DNA of 64,000 nucleotides from NCBI GenBank assembly GCA_947846985.1, contig CANTUZ010000011.1, positions 29,631,589-29,695,588 of the forward strand, written 5' to 3'. Shown here piece after piece: positions 28,989-40,507 of the stretch. The translations under genes were made by a program, and so were the position numbers. Source of the DNA: Fratercula arctica. Lineage: Eukaryota > Chordata > Aves > Charadriiformes > Alcidae. The notes beneath the pieces were generated by a model, which was not told the origin of the DNA, ran no database searches, and saw only the letters and a list, made by a program, of their open reading frames with translations. How positions within the stretch are numbered: position 1 is the stretch's first letter; each line of letters starts with the position of its first letter.

Positions 28989-29300
28989 GGTGTGGGGGTG
29001 TGTGTGTGTCACTCCCAGCACCGCGACCCAGAGCAGGGTGAAAATTTGCCCAGGTTTTATTAGTTAGTTAGTTATTTTTCCACCAGAATGTATTTTGTCT
29101 CGCTAAGAAGCCGTTTCCGCAGCGGCACTACCGCGTGTCTCTTGGAGCAGAGCTCTTGCTCCTGTATTGGACTTCTTAACAAGAATTGTTTGGATAAAAA
29201 AAGGAAAACATTGATTTTAGATCTTTCTAGATTTTTTTAAGATTCTGATTCAAATCAATAATTTCTTTTTTATTCTCCATGGAATACTTGATTTCTTTTT

Positions 29301-29350
29301 ACTTTCTTTGTGGTGTCCAGTCTTGACTTTCTTTGTGGTGTCCAGTCTTG
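29301..29350 (+). repeat. Perfect 25-bp tandem duplication
   Basis: The 25-base unit beginning ACTTTCTTTGTGGTGTCCAG occurs twice back to back with no mismatch. The identity suggests a recent duplication, probably variable between individuals. Confidence 0.97.
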
Positions 29351-29455
29351 TTCCTCCTATGATTGTTAGAAGGAGAAAACGTGGAAAAAGGAGAGGTAAA
29401 GCCAGATGTGAAGTATTTTTCATTTCTTTGAAATAGTTTTCTTCCTAGTTCTAAC

Positions 29456-29544
29456 AAAAAAAAAAAAAAAAGAAAAAGTGATGACCTTTTATGCATGATA
29501 TTTGCAGTGCTATTAACGGGGGGGGGGGGAAGAAAAAAAAAAAG
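29456..29544 (+). repeat. Homopolymer cluster: A16, then G12 and an A-rich run
   Basis: A run of 16 A at 29456-29471 is followed about 46 bp later by 12 G (29518-29529) and a GAAGAAAAAAAAAAAG purine tract. It is a likely site of length variation and sequencing error. Confidence 0.9.
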
Positions 29545-32500
29545 ACGTTATTTCTTTGGAAGAAAAAATGAAAATCCTCACTAAGCAAAGTGCACACTCA
29601 TGTCATCAGCCAGACAGCAAAGCAGTGCTTGCCCAAATGTGCAAGAGTCGAATAGTGCCTGGTCCACATTTTCTGGTTTCTCAATCCGAGTCTCTGAAAG
29701 GGCAGTTGGGAAAATCAGGTGTCTTTTAGCCACTGCTCATAGGAGCCAGGAGGAAAGAAGGAATCCAAAACGCATTTCAAAATAGACAAAAATGATGAGC
29801 ACTGTGTACTTTGAAGGGCTATACAATATTGGATTTGTCAGGCAAGTCATGTCCCTCTGGGTTCTGCTGTACCACCTAAAATCCTTAATTTGTTCTCAAG
29901 CTGCAAGTCTCATAGTGACAATGCTGTTGCTTTTTCAGTCACTGTACATATTTGTGTTCTACATAATGCTGACAAGTCACTGAAACAGAAACCACACATT
30001 CAGAACATCACTTATGTGATTATATATGCTCACACATCCTTAATCTAAGCGCTTTCTTTTATTAGCTGATAAAACACACAGCACTGCTCTATAAATCTGT
30101 ATGTTCCATTAGCAACCATCGCTGAATAACATTTGCTGATGAACATTGCATAAGTCTAGAGAGAAAAACCTGCAAACTTCAGAAAATTATTTCATCCATT
30201 GCTGTCCTTTGAAACAGGCCATTTTTTTCCCAGATAAAATATTAATTAAAGAAGATATGATTAAGAATACTTCAAATTGATCTAGACAAGTTCATTCAAG
30301 GGTGCTTTGCCTATCATGTCCGTCCCATCCCAAATGGTTTTCATTCTGCCCGTACAGCAGCTAACACCCCATGATCTATTACCCGGCTGGGCATTTCACG
30401 ACAACAGCTAATAATATTATCACCAAAACCACAACCACTTCAGGAAAAGACAGAAACACCTAATCAGCACATAACCGTAATGTAGTGGGAAGAAGCCAAG
30501 CTGAGGGATATGGGAATTTATAGAAAGGGCAGGTTTGTTTTTGTCTTTAGGTGTCCAACGCTGGTCTAATTCTGCTCCCACCAACCACACCACTAAGACC
30601 CCCTTTCTTAGGTAAGTACAATCCCTTTGATGTTCTTCACATGTGAAAATCTCAGTAATTAGCATGTCTTAAGGCATCTCGCACTTGGTGGCGGAGCTCG
30701 GCCAGGGGCAGCAGCTTGCCCTGTGCTCCTCATTGACCTCTGTGCTGCCATAGTCAATGTCCGTATTTTGGCTGGAGAAAGAGCTATACTCCTCAGATTG
30801 TGCTTTCAGCCCAGGGAATCTTTCTCCCTTTTTCCTGCCTCTTTCTGAAATCTTTCCTTTTTGGCAAAAGGAGGGCTGTCCCCTGCAGCGATGCCTCACT
30901 AGTGACAAGAGCTTATGGGAAGAACGAGACCTTACTCCTCAAGAGAGGGGTGGCAAGTCTCATCCATCCCCGAGCCAGGGCAGGTCTCAGCCTCTCCATG
31001 TGATGCCATTGTCCTGAAATTTCCTTAATGTCTATAATGAAAGGATTTACTACAAGTTTTTTTGGATTTGCCTTGCACAATGTAGTAGTTCATGCTGTGG
31101 TCAGGGCTGAGCTGGGCAGGGGCCCCTGGAGGCTCTCCCAGGAGAGCAGGGCAAATAGTCACGCTCAGGCCAGCATAAACTGGGAGCACAAACTTGTGCA
31201 GAGGAAGGTCCCCAGTTCTGGCATTTTTCTGTAGCTCCTTGGAGAGCGGTTAGGGTTTTGGTGGGAGAGATGCTTTTCCAGGCTCCTGCCATTTGGGCAC
31301 TGTGAAAAGCAGGTATTCAGGGCTCACGCCACAGCATTTCAAAGCAACCCTGAATCCTTTCTGCTGGCTTCAGAGCCATTTTTCACATTCTGCTGCTGGC
31401 TGTGCTTCTCACAGCCCCGGCAGCCAGCACTGAAGGTGTTTGTTGCCCTGTGATGAGGAGCTGCATGACAGCCAATGGGCAATAAAAGTCCTGCAGCAAC
31501 CAGCTGCTGTCTGCACGGATCCTTCAGCTGATTCATGGCTCTCTCTCCGGCAGCCCGGGACCGACACATCCTGCTCTTTCTGGTGTTAAGACGCCAGTCA
31601 ACAGCTTTGCACTTGAGGGAAGGAGCCTGTAGAAAACTTCTCTTGCTGAGCTCTGCATAGGAATCCTCCTTGTTTGGCCACACTTGCAACGAGCAGCCCC
31701 TGGATGGATACAGAGGCCAAGTATCCATTCCGTGGACTCTCCCTGTAGGCATAGGGGAATGAAAGAACTGCCCTATTTCCATGCTGTTTGGGTCTTTTCC
31801 ATAGGAGGAGTGATGTTCCCGGTGCAGGGTTTCCTTTCCCCCTCACAGCGCAGGCAGGACAGGCTGTGCTCCACCTTGAAGAGGGCACCAAAGGGAGCGG
31901 TGGCTCTTCCTCCTCTGACCTCCATCCACGTAAGGCTACTGTACTCCCTGTTTTAGAGGTTACAGTGATGGAAGACACACTTAAAAGCCTTCTTACTTAT
32001 TTATATACATATTTATATAGCTGCTACAAGAGCATTGAAGTATTCTTCATTATGGCCTTCTGCTTTTCTAGGTTTTCCAGCTCATACTAAAGTGATAATG
32101 TCGTGACCTGCATTTTAAAGGAGGGTCTCTGGGAAGTGCAGATCGTGGTCTGCAGATAAGTGTATGGGGTCCTATCAGCCTGATGGTCCAAGTGATGCTC
32201 TGCTGCTCTAAGAGGGTAGGAGCCACCAGCCCAGCAGAGGGGCTCATGGATGTGCAGAAAAACCACAGTCAGAGAAACGATAATGGCTAATAGACAGGGA
32301 CTCAGTGATATCTGAGCAACCCCACGGTGCTATTAAGCCCTAGACACAGCCAGCACACGTAGATATAGGACTCTCTGTCACATGCATATGGTATCCGTTC
32401 TCTGCGTGCAATGTGTGCACAGATAAGTGTGTTTGTGGTGCGCATCTGCACATGCGGATGTTATACACATTGGCCAGAGTTTTCCTTCCAGCTGCATGCC

Positions 32501-33436
32501 AGTGGCCCAGGCTCATGGTTTAAAATGTCACTGCAGTAACAGCCACGAGCTGGTGCAGTTCATGTACCTGGTGCTACCTCTAGCTGCCCAGCAGCTTTGT
32601 CCCCTTCTGCAAAGCCTCTTTGAACCTGTTCTCACATTTTCGTTCACATTATGCAAAACAGAAGCACCTCCAGGAGCAAAGGCCGGCTGCTCTCACCGGT
32701 GCTCGCAAAACTGTTTGTGTCGAGGGGAAAGCCCTGCTCGGCTTCTGCACTCGCCATCATTTCTCACAGGTAATGGTTCCTGCTAAATGAGCCCCAAAAC
32801 ATTTCTCCAAACAGTGCTTAACTGCTTACATGCTTAGGAGTAAACCACCTTTAGCTGCCTTTAATGCTTTTCCATCTCTATTTTTACGCATTAAGATCAA
32901 TTTCATGAGCTTTCCTAGGTAAGATGATTGCCATCAGCAGGAAGAATGTAGTAAATTAATTATAGATGTATGTTAAATTACTTTCATTACCACCCTCGGT
33001 TCCGGGAGAGAATCATGTGAGCAGGATGACTGATGAAACAGTGTTTTTACATATTCCCCGGATAATGGATATTTTTCACTTGGCCGCCAGTGTTGTTTCT
33101 CCGTTCAGAGAAGCTGGAATTACACATTTCAGAAAATGGAGGTTCAGTCTAAAATTAACCTCCAAACATTGCCAGACAACTGTGGCTAAGACAGACTTGC
33201 TGGAAAACCAGCTGTCTATTCAGAGTCTTCTACTGGCACCCCTCAGTGATGGACAAAGGTGAACTCAGGGAGGATTCACCCTCTTTAACATTAAGCACAT
33301 CCAAATACAAGGGAGAGGGAGACACTTGCATTTGGGGTGTTGCTTCTACACCCCGTCAAAGACGTAACAGCCAAGACAGAAGTCAACATGTGTGGAGAGT
33401 TATTTTCCATATTCACCTTATAACAACCTTGGTGCA

Positions 33437-33539
33437 GGGTATTTTCTAGGGATTAATGACCAGGCCAGTTTAATGGCTCTCTGCTGAACTTCAGGCTATC
33501 AACTTTTCACAGCCTATCATTAATCCCTGGAAAATATCT
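33437..33539. repeat. Long near-perfect inverted repeat (about 20-23 bp arms, 57-bp spacer)
   Basis: The left arm 33440-33459 (TATTTTCTAGGGATTAATGA) and the right arm 33517-33536 are reverse complements except for one base, which would be a G-U pair in RNA. Three further outer positions pair as G-C or G-U. The spacer is 57 nt. Candidates are the termini of a small palindromic DNA transposon, a structured RNA, or a local inversion-duplication. No protein gene is near. Confidence 0.85.
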
Positions 33540-36500
33540 AGGTTCATGATAGATACAAGTGAAAAATAATACACTGTGTGAAGGTAAGTAGATTGCTAGT
33601 GTTTCATCATGCACTGGCCCTAATTACTAACTTCAGATACACCTCAGAATACAAGTAAAATAGCTACAGCTTAGTTACACTGTAATTACAAAGCTACTGC
33701 ACTGCACTGCACTTCTATTTATATGGTGTGTAATTACTATCTTTGGCTGAAAGCTGAAATCATGATATAATCATCATGTTTCATACCGGAATGTATTACA
33801 CAATGCTGTATTTTGAAGGATATCTGTAACAGGTAAGCCAGAGGACAAATACCGACTGGATAAATGAATTCGATATATTTCCAGCCATTGCAGTCACAAT
33901 ATATTTTTATTAAAAATAAATAAATAAAGAGTTTGGTGATGATTTGCTAACAAAAAGGAAAAGAGAAAAAAGATACACCCAAACAGTCAGACTGTCTTCC
34001 AAAACACTGAGCTTAATGAGAAGGACACCAGCCTTCTGGATGTTTGGGATTTTCTAAGCCAATCCACTGATGGAGGTCTCCAAATGGAGGCTTACCTTTG
34101 GAGAAGAGGATTGTAGACCTACATTTAAATATCATAACACAGACGACATATTTGGACTCCATGCAGGAGAAGCCCCACATGGCTGTAGCCCACCCTTTGA
34201 GCAGCAGGGAGGTTTTGCTTCTGGTCTTAATTAATCAGTACAAGTCATCTTTATTAACTTCTTGGATGAGATATGAGGACTCATTCATCTTCCCCATATC
34301 AACCCACTGCTGTCCAACAGACTCTTGACAGACTTTCCGGAGAACACAACATCTCATGAAAGAGCACATGTGCTAAAAAAACCTTTCCAGATAAATACGC
34401 ACAATCTCAGTGTTAAATTGACTGTTGGGAGTAACGCTAAGAGATCTCAGAAAAATATGCCCAAAGGAATAAGAAATACGAAACTTCATACATCACGTCC
34501 CAGGTCATGACCTGGGAACAAACTTCAATACATGGATTGTCCTGGTTGGAAGAGCAGAAAGGAAAGCCCAGCCATGGGAGGGCAAGTTGTGGTGTCTCCT
34601 CGGTCCCCGGCTGTGGTCTGGTGTTGGGAGTCAGCATGGGAAGGAGCTCCCCTCTCACTTCACATTGTGACTGGCACCTGGCTAGGACCCACCTGGCACC
34701 ATCAAGGATGTTTTGAGGATCCTTCTTGCCACCAGATTTGAGTGACTCGCAGGCTTAACACACCAATCCTGACATCACCGGGGAATGTAGCCCCTGCATG
34801 CAGGGCTTTGCCTTGTGGATTTTCCCTCCAATCTGTTGGAGCGAGGCTGGGGGGTGGGTGCGTGCAAGGTAGGGACTATCTTGGAAGTCTGAAGCACATC
34901 AGAGAGATTTCCTTCCCCACGCTGCCTCTGCTGGAGCAGGCCTGCTGTGGTTTCCATTAGACTTGTAGAAGTGCCAAAAAAACCCCTGTAGTCTACTGGG
35001 AGAATAATTAGACTTGGCAAGTTTGCTCAACAAGCACTTATTATACATTGTATTAATGGGTGACAGGTAGAGTCTGTGGTTGTTTCACTTAATAATGCAT
35101 GGATCCTGCTAGATATCCTAAGGATCTCTCTCTGGAGTTGTGTTTTGTGATCAGATGGCATAACTAATGGCCGGGGCTGATTACATACTGATTAAAAACT
35201 ACTTAAGAATCTCATCTGTCCAGGAAGGGAATGCCAAGCCCCGGCAGTACGAGGGAAGTGTGTGTCCCTATTTCATTTCAGTTGTACCAGTTCATCTGTC
35301 GCTAGCAGCAGGCACTGAACGACTCTGCTTTGCACATCAAAGGGCATTCAGGATACATCAGGAATCCCATGTGTCTGAGTTTAGTCGGAATTAGACCTTG
35401 AAGCTGATGTCTTTGGTGAATGGATACCTTCCCCTCCTCAGAAGCTGATGGCTTTGACCAAGGAAGCGTAGAAGCACATTCTCATTTGGTGTCTAGCCGG
35501 AACAGCAGTGCTGCCGCAGAAGGTGGGAATTTCTTTATGCAACACATTTCGGTGGGACACCTTTGCACTGAGCAGACGGAAGTCTGAAAAACTCCAGAGA
35601 GCCTGTGGGAAGCCTGTGTTTCTCCGTGTTTCTCCTCCCATGGATTTAGTCTGGTGGGAAAAATGATAAATTCATGGGCTGGGGAGTTGTTAGTTGGTAG
35701 TGAAACATGAACCATTCAGCGATGATCGTGGAGCGACGATGGGCAGTACCAGCTGAGGTGTTTGCACTATGAAGACTGTCAGATAGTTAGTTTGAAGTAG
35801 ATGGAGACTTTGGCTCCCATGGGGAAAGTGCAGGACTGTGTCCCGTGTGTGCACTGAGGGGCACCCTCACCCTTTCCAGCATAAGATAATTCTCAGCTGC
35901 CTTAGTAACAAGAGCCATGTTTCCTTCTTACCCTCCTAAAATTTGCTGGGCACCTGTGCCTTAACAGGTAAGGCATAAAGCAGAGCTGCATTCACCAAAA
36001 GGCTGTAAACTCTATGCTGGCCTGCTGGGACAGTCTCTAGCCTTTCCCACAGCATTGGCTGGGAAACACTAATTCAGCTAAATGCAAGCTGCTGGTGTGA
36101 TTTTAATAAGCTTTTTCAGAGAAGCAGCTTCTGCCGTGCCGGACACGCAGTCTCTGAAGAGAGGGTCCTTTGCAGTGTTTAGTTTACAAAGGACAGCTGA
36201 TCAGGACAGCCTTGGACACTGATGGCCAAATATCTGTCACTTTTGAACACTGGGAGATACACTTATATTTAGAGTGCACAATCCTCAGTGTCTGCGCTAG
36301 ACTCCCCACGGATTGCCCGGTCCCTGCCGCAAGAGGCACAGTGTTCCTCCTCTGAAGCTTTCCCTCTCTGGCTTGCACGGTAACAGCTTTCTTAACGATG
36401 TCCAGCAAATCTGCGTCTTGAATTTCTGACTAAAATATGATCTACAACTCTTAAATGACTTTGTGGTGTTTCAAAAACATTGAAATAGGGGAAAATATGC

Positions 36501-38352
36501 TTTTTAAAAGTCTAGAGGCAGCATGCTATGACGGCCAAGTTCGGTGTAAAGTTAGTGTGTCTGAACAAGGTTGTTTAAAAAGACAAAAGAAAGGAAAGTT
36601 ATTAAAGGAAGCATTTCCAGTCCAAATTCATCAATAATACTAACGTTGAAGAGATGTAGAGTATGTTTCAGAAAGTAGTAGCATATAAACAAAAAAATAA
36701 AACAAATACTAAAATACTAACATTTTTAAATATTGCCCAAATTTACGCCTTTTTGGAGGGGGAGGACGTATCATTTTCCCTTGCATAAATATCCTCTCTG
36801 TTTGATTGAGGGACTAAGGGCTTGAGTACCTCAACCCATGTGGGGTTGTGTTTGCCTAAGCCTCTAGACGCCTGCGCTGTCGAACACGTGGAGACACGTC
36901 GAAGTTGCAGGCACAAATGTCGTAGCAGGGTCACACCTCGATAGGTGTTCGGCTCTGCAGGACAACAGGTTGTACGTATTTAGAAGGAATTATATGATGC
37001 CGTTACCTGTGATAGCAGGGTCTTGACTGTGGTGACAGAGAAGATCCCGTTTACCTATATACGTTCATTTTTTTGGTGTCAGAATGTAAATGAGCCTCCC
37101 TCCAAACACAAACCAAAGCACAGCAACACTTCAGCGAGCGCCAAAGCTGACGGCAAATCGCGTCGTCGTTTCTGAGCTGCGCTGCCATTATGGGAAGCTT
37201 TGCTGACAGTTATGAGTGTCACTCATCAAAACACCTTCACACAGCTCTGATAAGTCTAAATAGTACTATTTTTAGTCAATGTCACCGCCGCTGCAGAGGG
37301 CACGGAAGTCGTCTTTTAAATTCATTTCTCAATGTAATCTGAATGCACCTGTATTGTCTACTAGGCGTTCTCTGAATGCAGCCAAATAAATTTGGCATCA
37401 CCTGCCACAGGAACTGTCCTGAATAATCACTTCTGTTGTCGAAAATGATTGCATACTTCAAACATACAGGTTGGCACTTCATTTTTTTGTTTGTTTGCTT
37501 GCCTGCTTGGTTTTAACACAGTAACTACCAAGTTACCGCTGCTCCGTCGTGGTTCCAGATTTCTCTGGTTTCCTCATGTGTTTTGCGCTTTCTGGACACG
37601 GTTCACTCTTTTTTATAAAAAGGAGGAAATTTATATTTTGCTCTATTGCTGCACATATTGCCGGTGAACATCCTTCCCCTTCGCGGCCATGAGCTCCTCT
37701 GTGTGCCCAATGTGGGGGACCACCCAGAGCAGCATAAACACACACCGGCGATGGTTACAAACCCCAAAACTGCAGCCTCCTGCACCCACCGAAGAAGACA
37801 GCCTGGTTTTACACTCTCTTTTTTAAGTGCTGGGTACTGACGCCCTCTTGGCTACCACCCCACCGAAGCACGTTTTCATTAGCAGTATGAAATGAAAAGC
37901 ACTGCAGATCTTTTTTTTGTGATGAGCACAAATCCACAGCTGGCCTTGCAGAGCTGCGTCCCCCAGCCTTGCTGGTCAGCCCCGCGCTCAGGCAGGCTCT
38001 GTTGCTGCTTTCCCAGGCCAAGACAACACCATGTGTGGCAAAGCAGCACCTGGCACAACGTGTGACGGCAGAAAGCGTCCCCTTCTGGTAGGGTGACACT
38101 CCACCACGTGGCACAGTCACTGCTTTATCATTCTGTTAAAAAGGGAGGTAGGAAGGGGTACAAATTTTGCCACTTCAGAGTAAGTGTTGAAATATTTGAA
38201 TTCCTCCTCCATGCCTTTAGATTTGGAAAGCTAAATATATGGAGGGGAAAAGTGAGGGGAACTATAAATAAGAAATGAGTACGTGGGATAAATCTCAATC
38301 CAGTCCATGGGCACTTGTCGCGCCTCCCCATCAAACACCACTCAAACCTCAC

Positions 38353-38469
38353 CAGTGGAACACAGCTGCAGGGACTGCTGTGCTGCTGGTGGTCTGCTGG
38401 CTTCTTCTGGGGTTGTTGGGAATGATGGTTCAGCATCAAAATCAGGCTCTTGTAGAAGTTCAAGCAACC
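38353..38469 (-). other. Exon-like open segment downstream of SLC16A7 (117 nt)
   Basis: On the minus strand an acceptor-like TTGTTTCCAG precedes, and a donor-like CTG|GTGAGG follows, a 117-nt segment open in frame. The peptide includes LLELLQEPDFDAEPSFPTTP and EEASRPPAAQQSLQLC, which look protein-like and not like translated AT-rich DNA. Both ends would be phase 1, so the exon would keep frame. It lies 1.3 kb past the predicted poly(A) site on the same strand. I do not recognise the peptide; chance is possible, because other frames here are also open. Confidence 0.2.
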
Positions 38470-39756
38470 CTGGAAACAATGGGCAATTGCTTCTAATAAG
38501 ATCACATGCTAATGAATATAAAAGACGTTTAATAATTGCACTGCAATGAAAGCGTTGGCAATCATCCTTGCACGTCTGGTATCTCAAATACGCCCCATGT
38601 GCCTAGCACATATGTTTATGGTACAACCCTCACATTCTTGACTTTCCTACACAGGTGCTTTCCCGTAAATAAGAATATTGTGTTCAATTTGCCACACAAA
38701 TCACTAAATTAGATGCACAGGCAGCTTCTACTCCTTCACAAGAGCTTTTTCTAATGGATATTTCATATTGCAGCAGTCATTTTTAATAACTGAAAATGTT
38801 CTCAGGAAAGTTTTAGAGTTTTCCAAGCCTGGATTACAGCTTGAGCCTGCAAGTTTTTGAATTGACAGGATTTGATTCGGCGAAGAATTTCTAGGGCTAC
38901 TCACATGCTTTAACGTAGAGAGTTATTTGGCATTGCTTTGGTGCGTTGATGAGTGAGAAGTTGTGGTTGGGACCCAGCGTGGGGGCAGGAGGCAGGGTAA
39001 CAGGGAAGAGGCAGGCCACCCACCCCTGGCAACCAGCCACAATCGCCAAAATTGTGTTGAAATAGTCTGGCTTCCTACATGATAGGAATAGTGCCATAAT
39101 CTTAAAGCGTGTCTTTCTATGACAGGAGGTTTGAGTAGGTTAAATGAAGTAGCTCCTTAATATTAGAAGACTTTTGAAGCCATAAAGAACTACTTATCCA
39201 ATCTAGCATTTTTTGCCCTCAGGGACAGGTTAACAAAGGTATAGTTTTTCCAGAGGATTTGCATAGATAGCTGAACAGAAAGCCTTTTTATTGAAAATGT
39301 TATCTGTATTAACAAAGTTTTATGATCTAAAAACCTTGTGTTGGGTTTCTGCTAGGCAAAGAGCCTTAGCATCAGCTCCTGCAGTATGGACAGCTGAGGC
39401 TCTAGGTCATTGTTCCTAGAATTAATTGATACAGCCTGGTGGGAAGGTGAAAATCATCTTGTCAGATCCTTGCCAGGTCATTCTCAGCTGCCTTCAGACT
39501 CACTACTGGCCCACGCAACTGGAGGTGTGAGTCAGGCTGGCCCAGATCACTGAATATGTCGAAGAAACTGTGTGGCAAGGAGCTCCCGGCGGTGGTCCTG
39601 GAATAAGAGGCTACGACCAAGAGTTGTGTTACCACGTACATGGAGCCAGGACTAGAAATCCTATGAGGATAAATTCCTCACTGAATAGAAAGGTAGCATT
39701 ACCCTGCAGATCACAACGGGCAAATGTAAACTCATTTCATTTTTTTTTAAAAGAGT

Positions 39757-39762
39757 TTTATT
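39757..39762 (-). terminator. Poly(A) signal AATAAA, likely main site for SLC16A7
   Basis: The minus strand reads CTTAATAAAACTCTTTT followed by a short A run, about 2.2 kb past the stop codon and at the end of an AT-rich UTR-like block. Canonical hexamer. Cleavage would fall at about 39735-39745. Confidence 0.5.
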
Positions 39763-40271
39763 AAGTATGTTAAAGCTTCCAGAAGGCATATTGGAAAATG
39801 TTCAGGACCTTCTATCAGCGCCTTTTTTACAGAAATACCATAGATATATATTTGACTGAAATAAAGAATATTAAAAATACAGCAACAAAAGCCTAAGTAT
39901 ATTGTATAGATTTTGTTTTTCAGAGAAAATGCAAGGTACTACATAAAGATAAGATTTAAGTCCTATTGAAGTCAATGCCCAAGGATCAGTATTCTCTAGT
40001 GGAACAAAAGATTTCACAGAAAACATTTTGTACAAAAGATACCAGTGATCTAAATTTAAGAGTATAGCGTATTTATGGAAGTATTTTTACAAGCCATTCT
40101 TCACAGTATGTATACAAGTGATAATTAAATACAGTTCTTCAGTGACAAAGTCATGAAAAAAACCTTTATCTGATCATGTAATGGTGCCACTGAAGCAAAG
40201 AAAGAGGAGACCTAGCCTATGGACTGGTGTTAGCTTTGGATTTGGGTGATCTGCCTCAAAAGCCCTTTTTG

Positions 40272-40285
40272 TTTTTTTTTTTTTT
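40272..40285 (+). repeat. T14 homopolymer within the probable SLC16A7 3' UTR
   Basis: Fourteen T on the plus strand, i.e. an A14 tract in the transcript. It could mis-prime oligo-dT cDNA synthesis and give false 3' ends. Confidence 0.85.
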
Positions 40286-40501
40286 AAATCCAGTCACTTG
40301 GAGCTAAATCTACAAAAGGCTGATGATTCAACTCCATGATGCCACGCTCAGCATTCTTGCTCTTGAGCAACAGCTACTTATTATAAAATATATCAGTGCT
40401 TGCTGTCAGAGTCCAGATCTTCCCAGCTCAAAATTACCACCACTGGACAAGAGGCTCCTACGTGGCCTCAGCTCCAGCTCTGCCCCACCAACCTGGGAAA
40501 C

Positions 40502-40507
40502 TTTATT
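40502..40507 (-). terminator. Alternative poly(A) signal AATAAA
   Basis: A second canonical hexamer on the minus strand, about 1.45 kb past the stop codon. Its use would give a shorter 3' UTR. Only the hexamer supports it. Confidence 0.25.

Larger units (their letters stand above)
28730..29030. promoter_or_regulatory. CpG-rich patch in the gene desert, possible promoter of an unannotated transcript
   Basis: A sharply bounded stretch with many CpG dinucleotides (GTCGGGCGGGG, GCGAGCGCAGG, CAGCGCTGCGCCC, CTGTCGCCGCTGTCGGGACGC) inside AT-rich, CpG-poor surroundings. It includes GC-box-like GGGCGGGG at about 28750 and the G-run tandem repeat. CpG islands in birds usually mark promoters, so a non-coding or unannotated transcript could start here. 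No linked coding exon is seen, and a GC-rich simple-repeat origin is the alternative. Confidence 0.35.
29550..39739. other. Gene-poor intergenic DNA between the CpG patch and the 3' end of SLC16A7
   Basis: No recognised gene. It contains the inverted repeat at 33437-33539, CpG-containing stretches at about 36840-36960 and 37120-37180, and an exon-like segment at 38353-38469. Otherwise only short open frames on both strands. Confidence 0.6.

Noticed and set aside
28635..29021. Minus-strand frame with repeated PPPPSSKKRRS, resembling a nuclear localisation or proline-rich protein
   Set aside because: The peptide arises from the 39-40 bp G-run tandem repeat. G-run lengths of 12, 13 and 6 would shift frame readily, and no gene context supports it.
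38128..38505. 125-codon minus-strand open frame overlapping the exon-like segment
   Set aside because: A different frame from the more protein-like peptide; rich in residues typical of translated non-coding DNA and without splice support.
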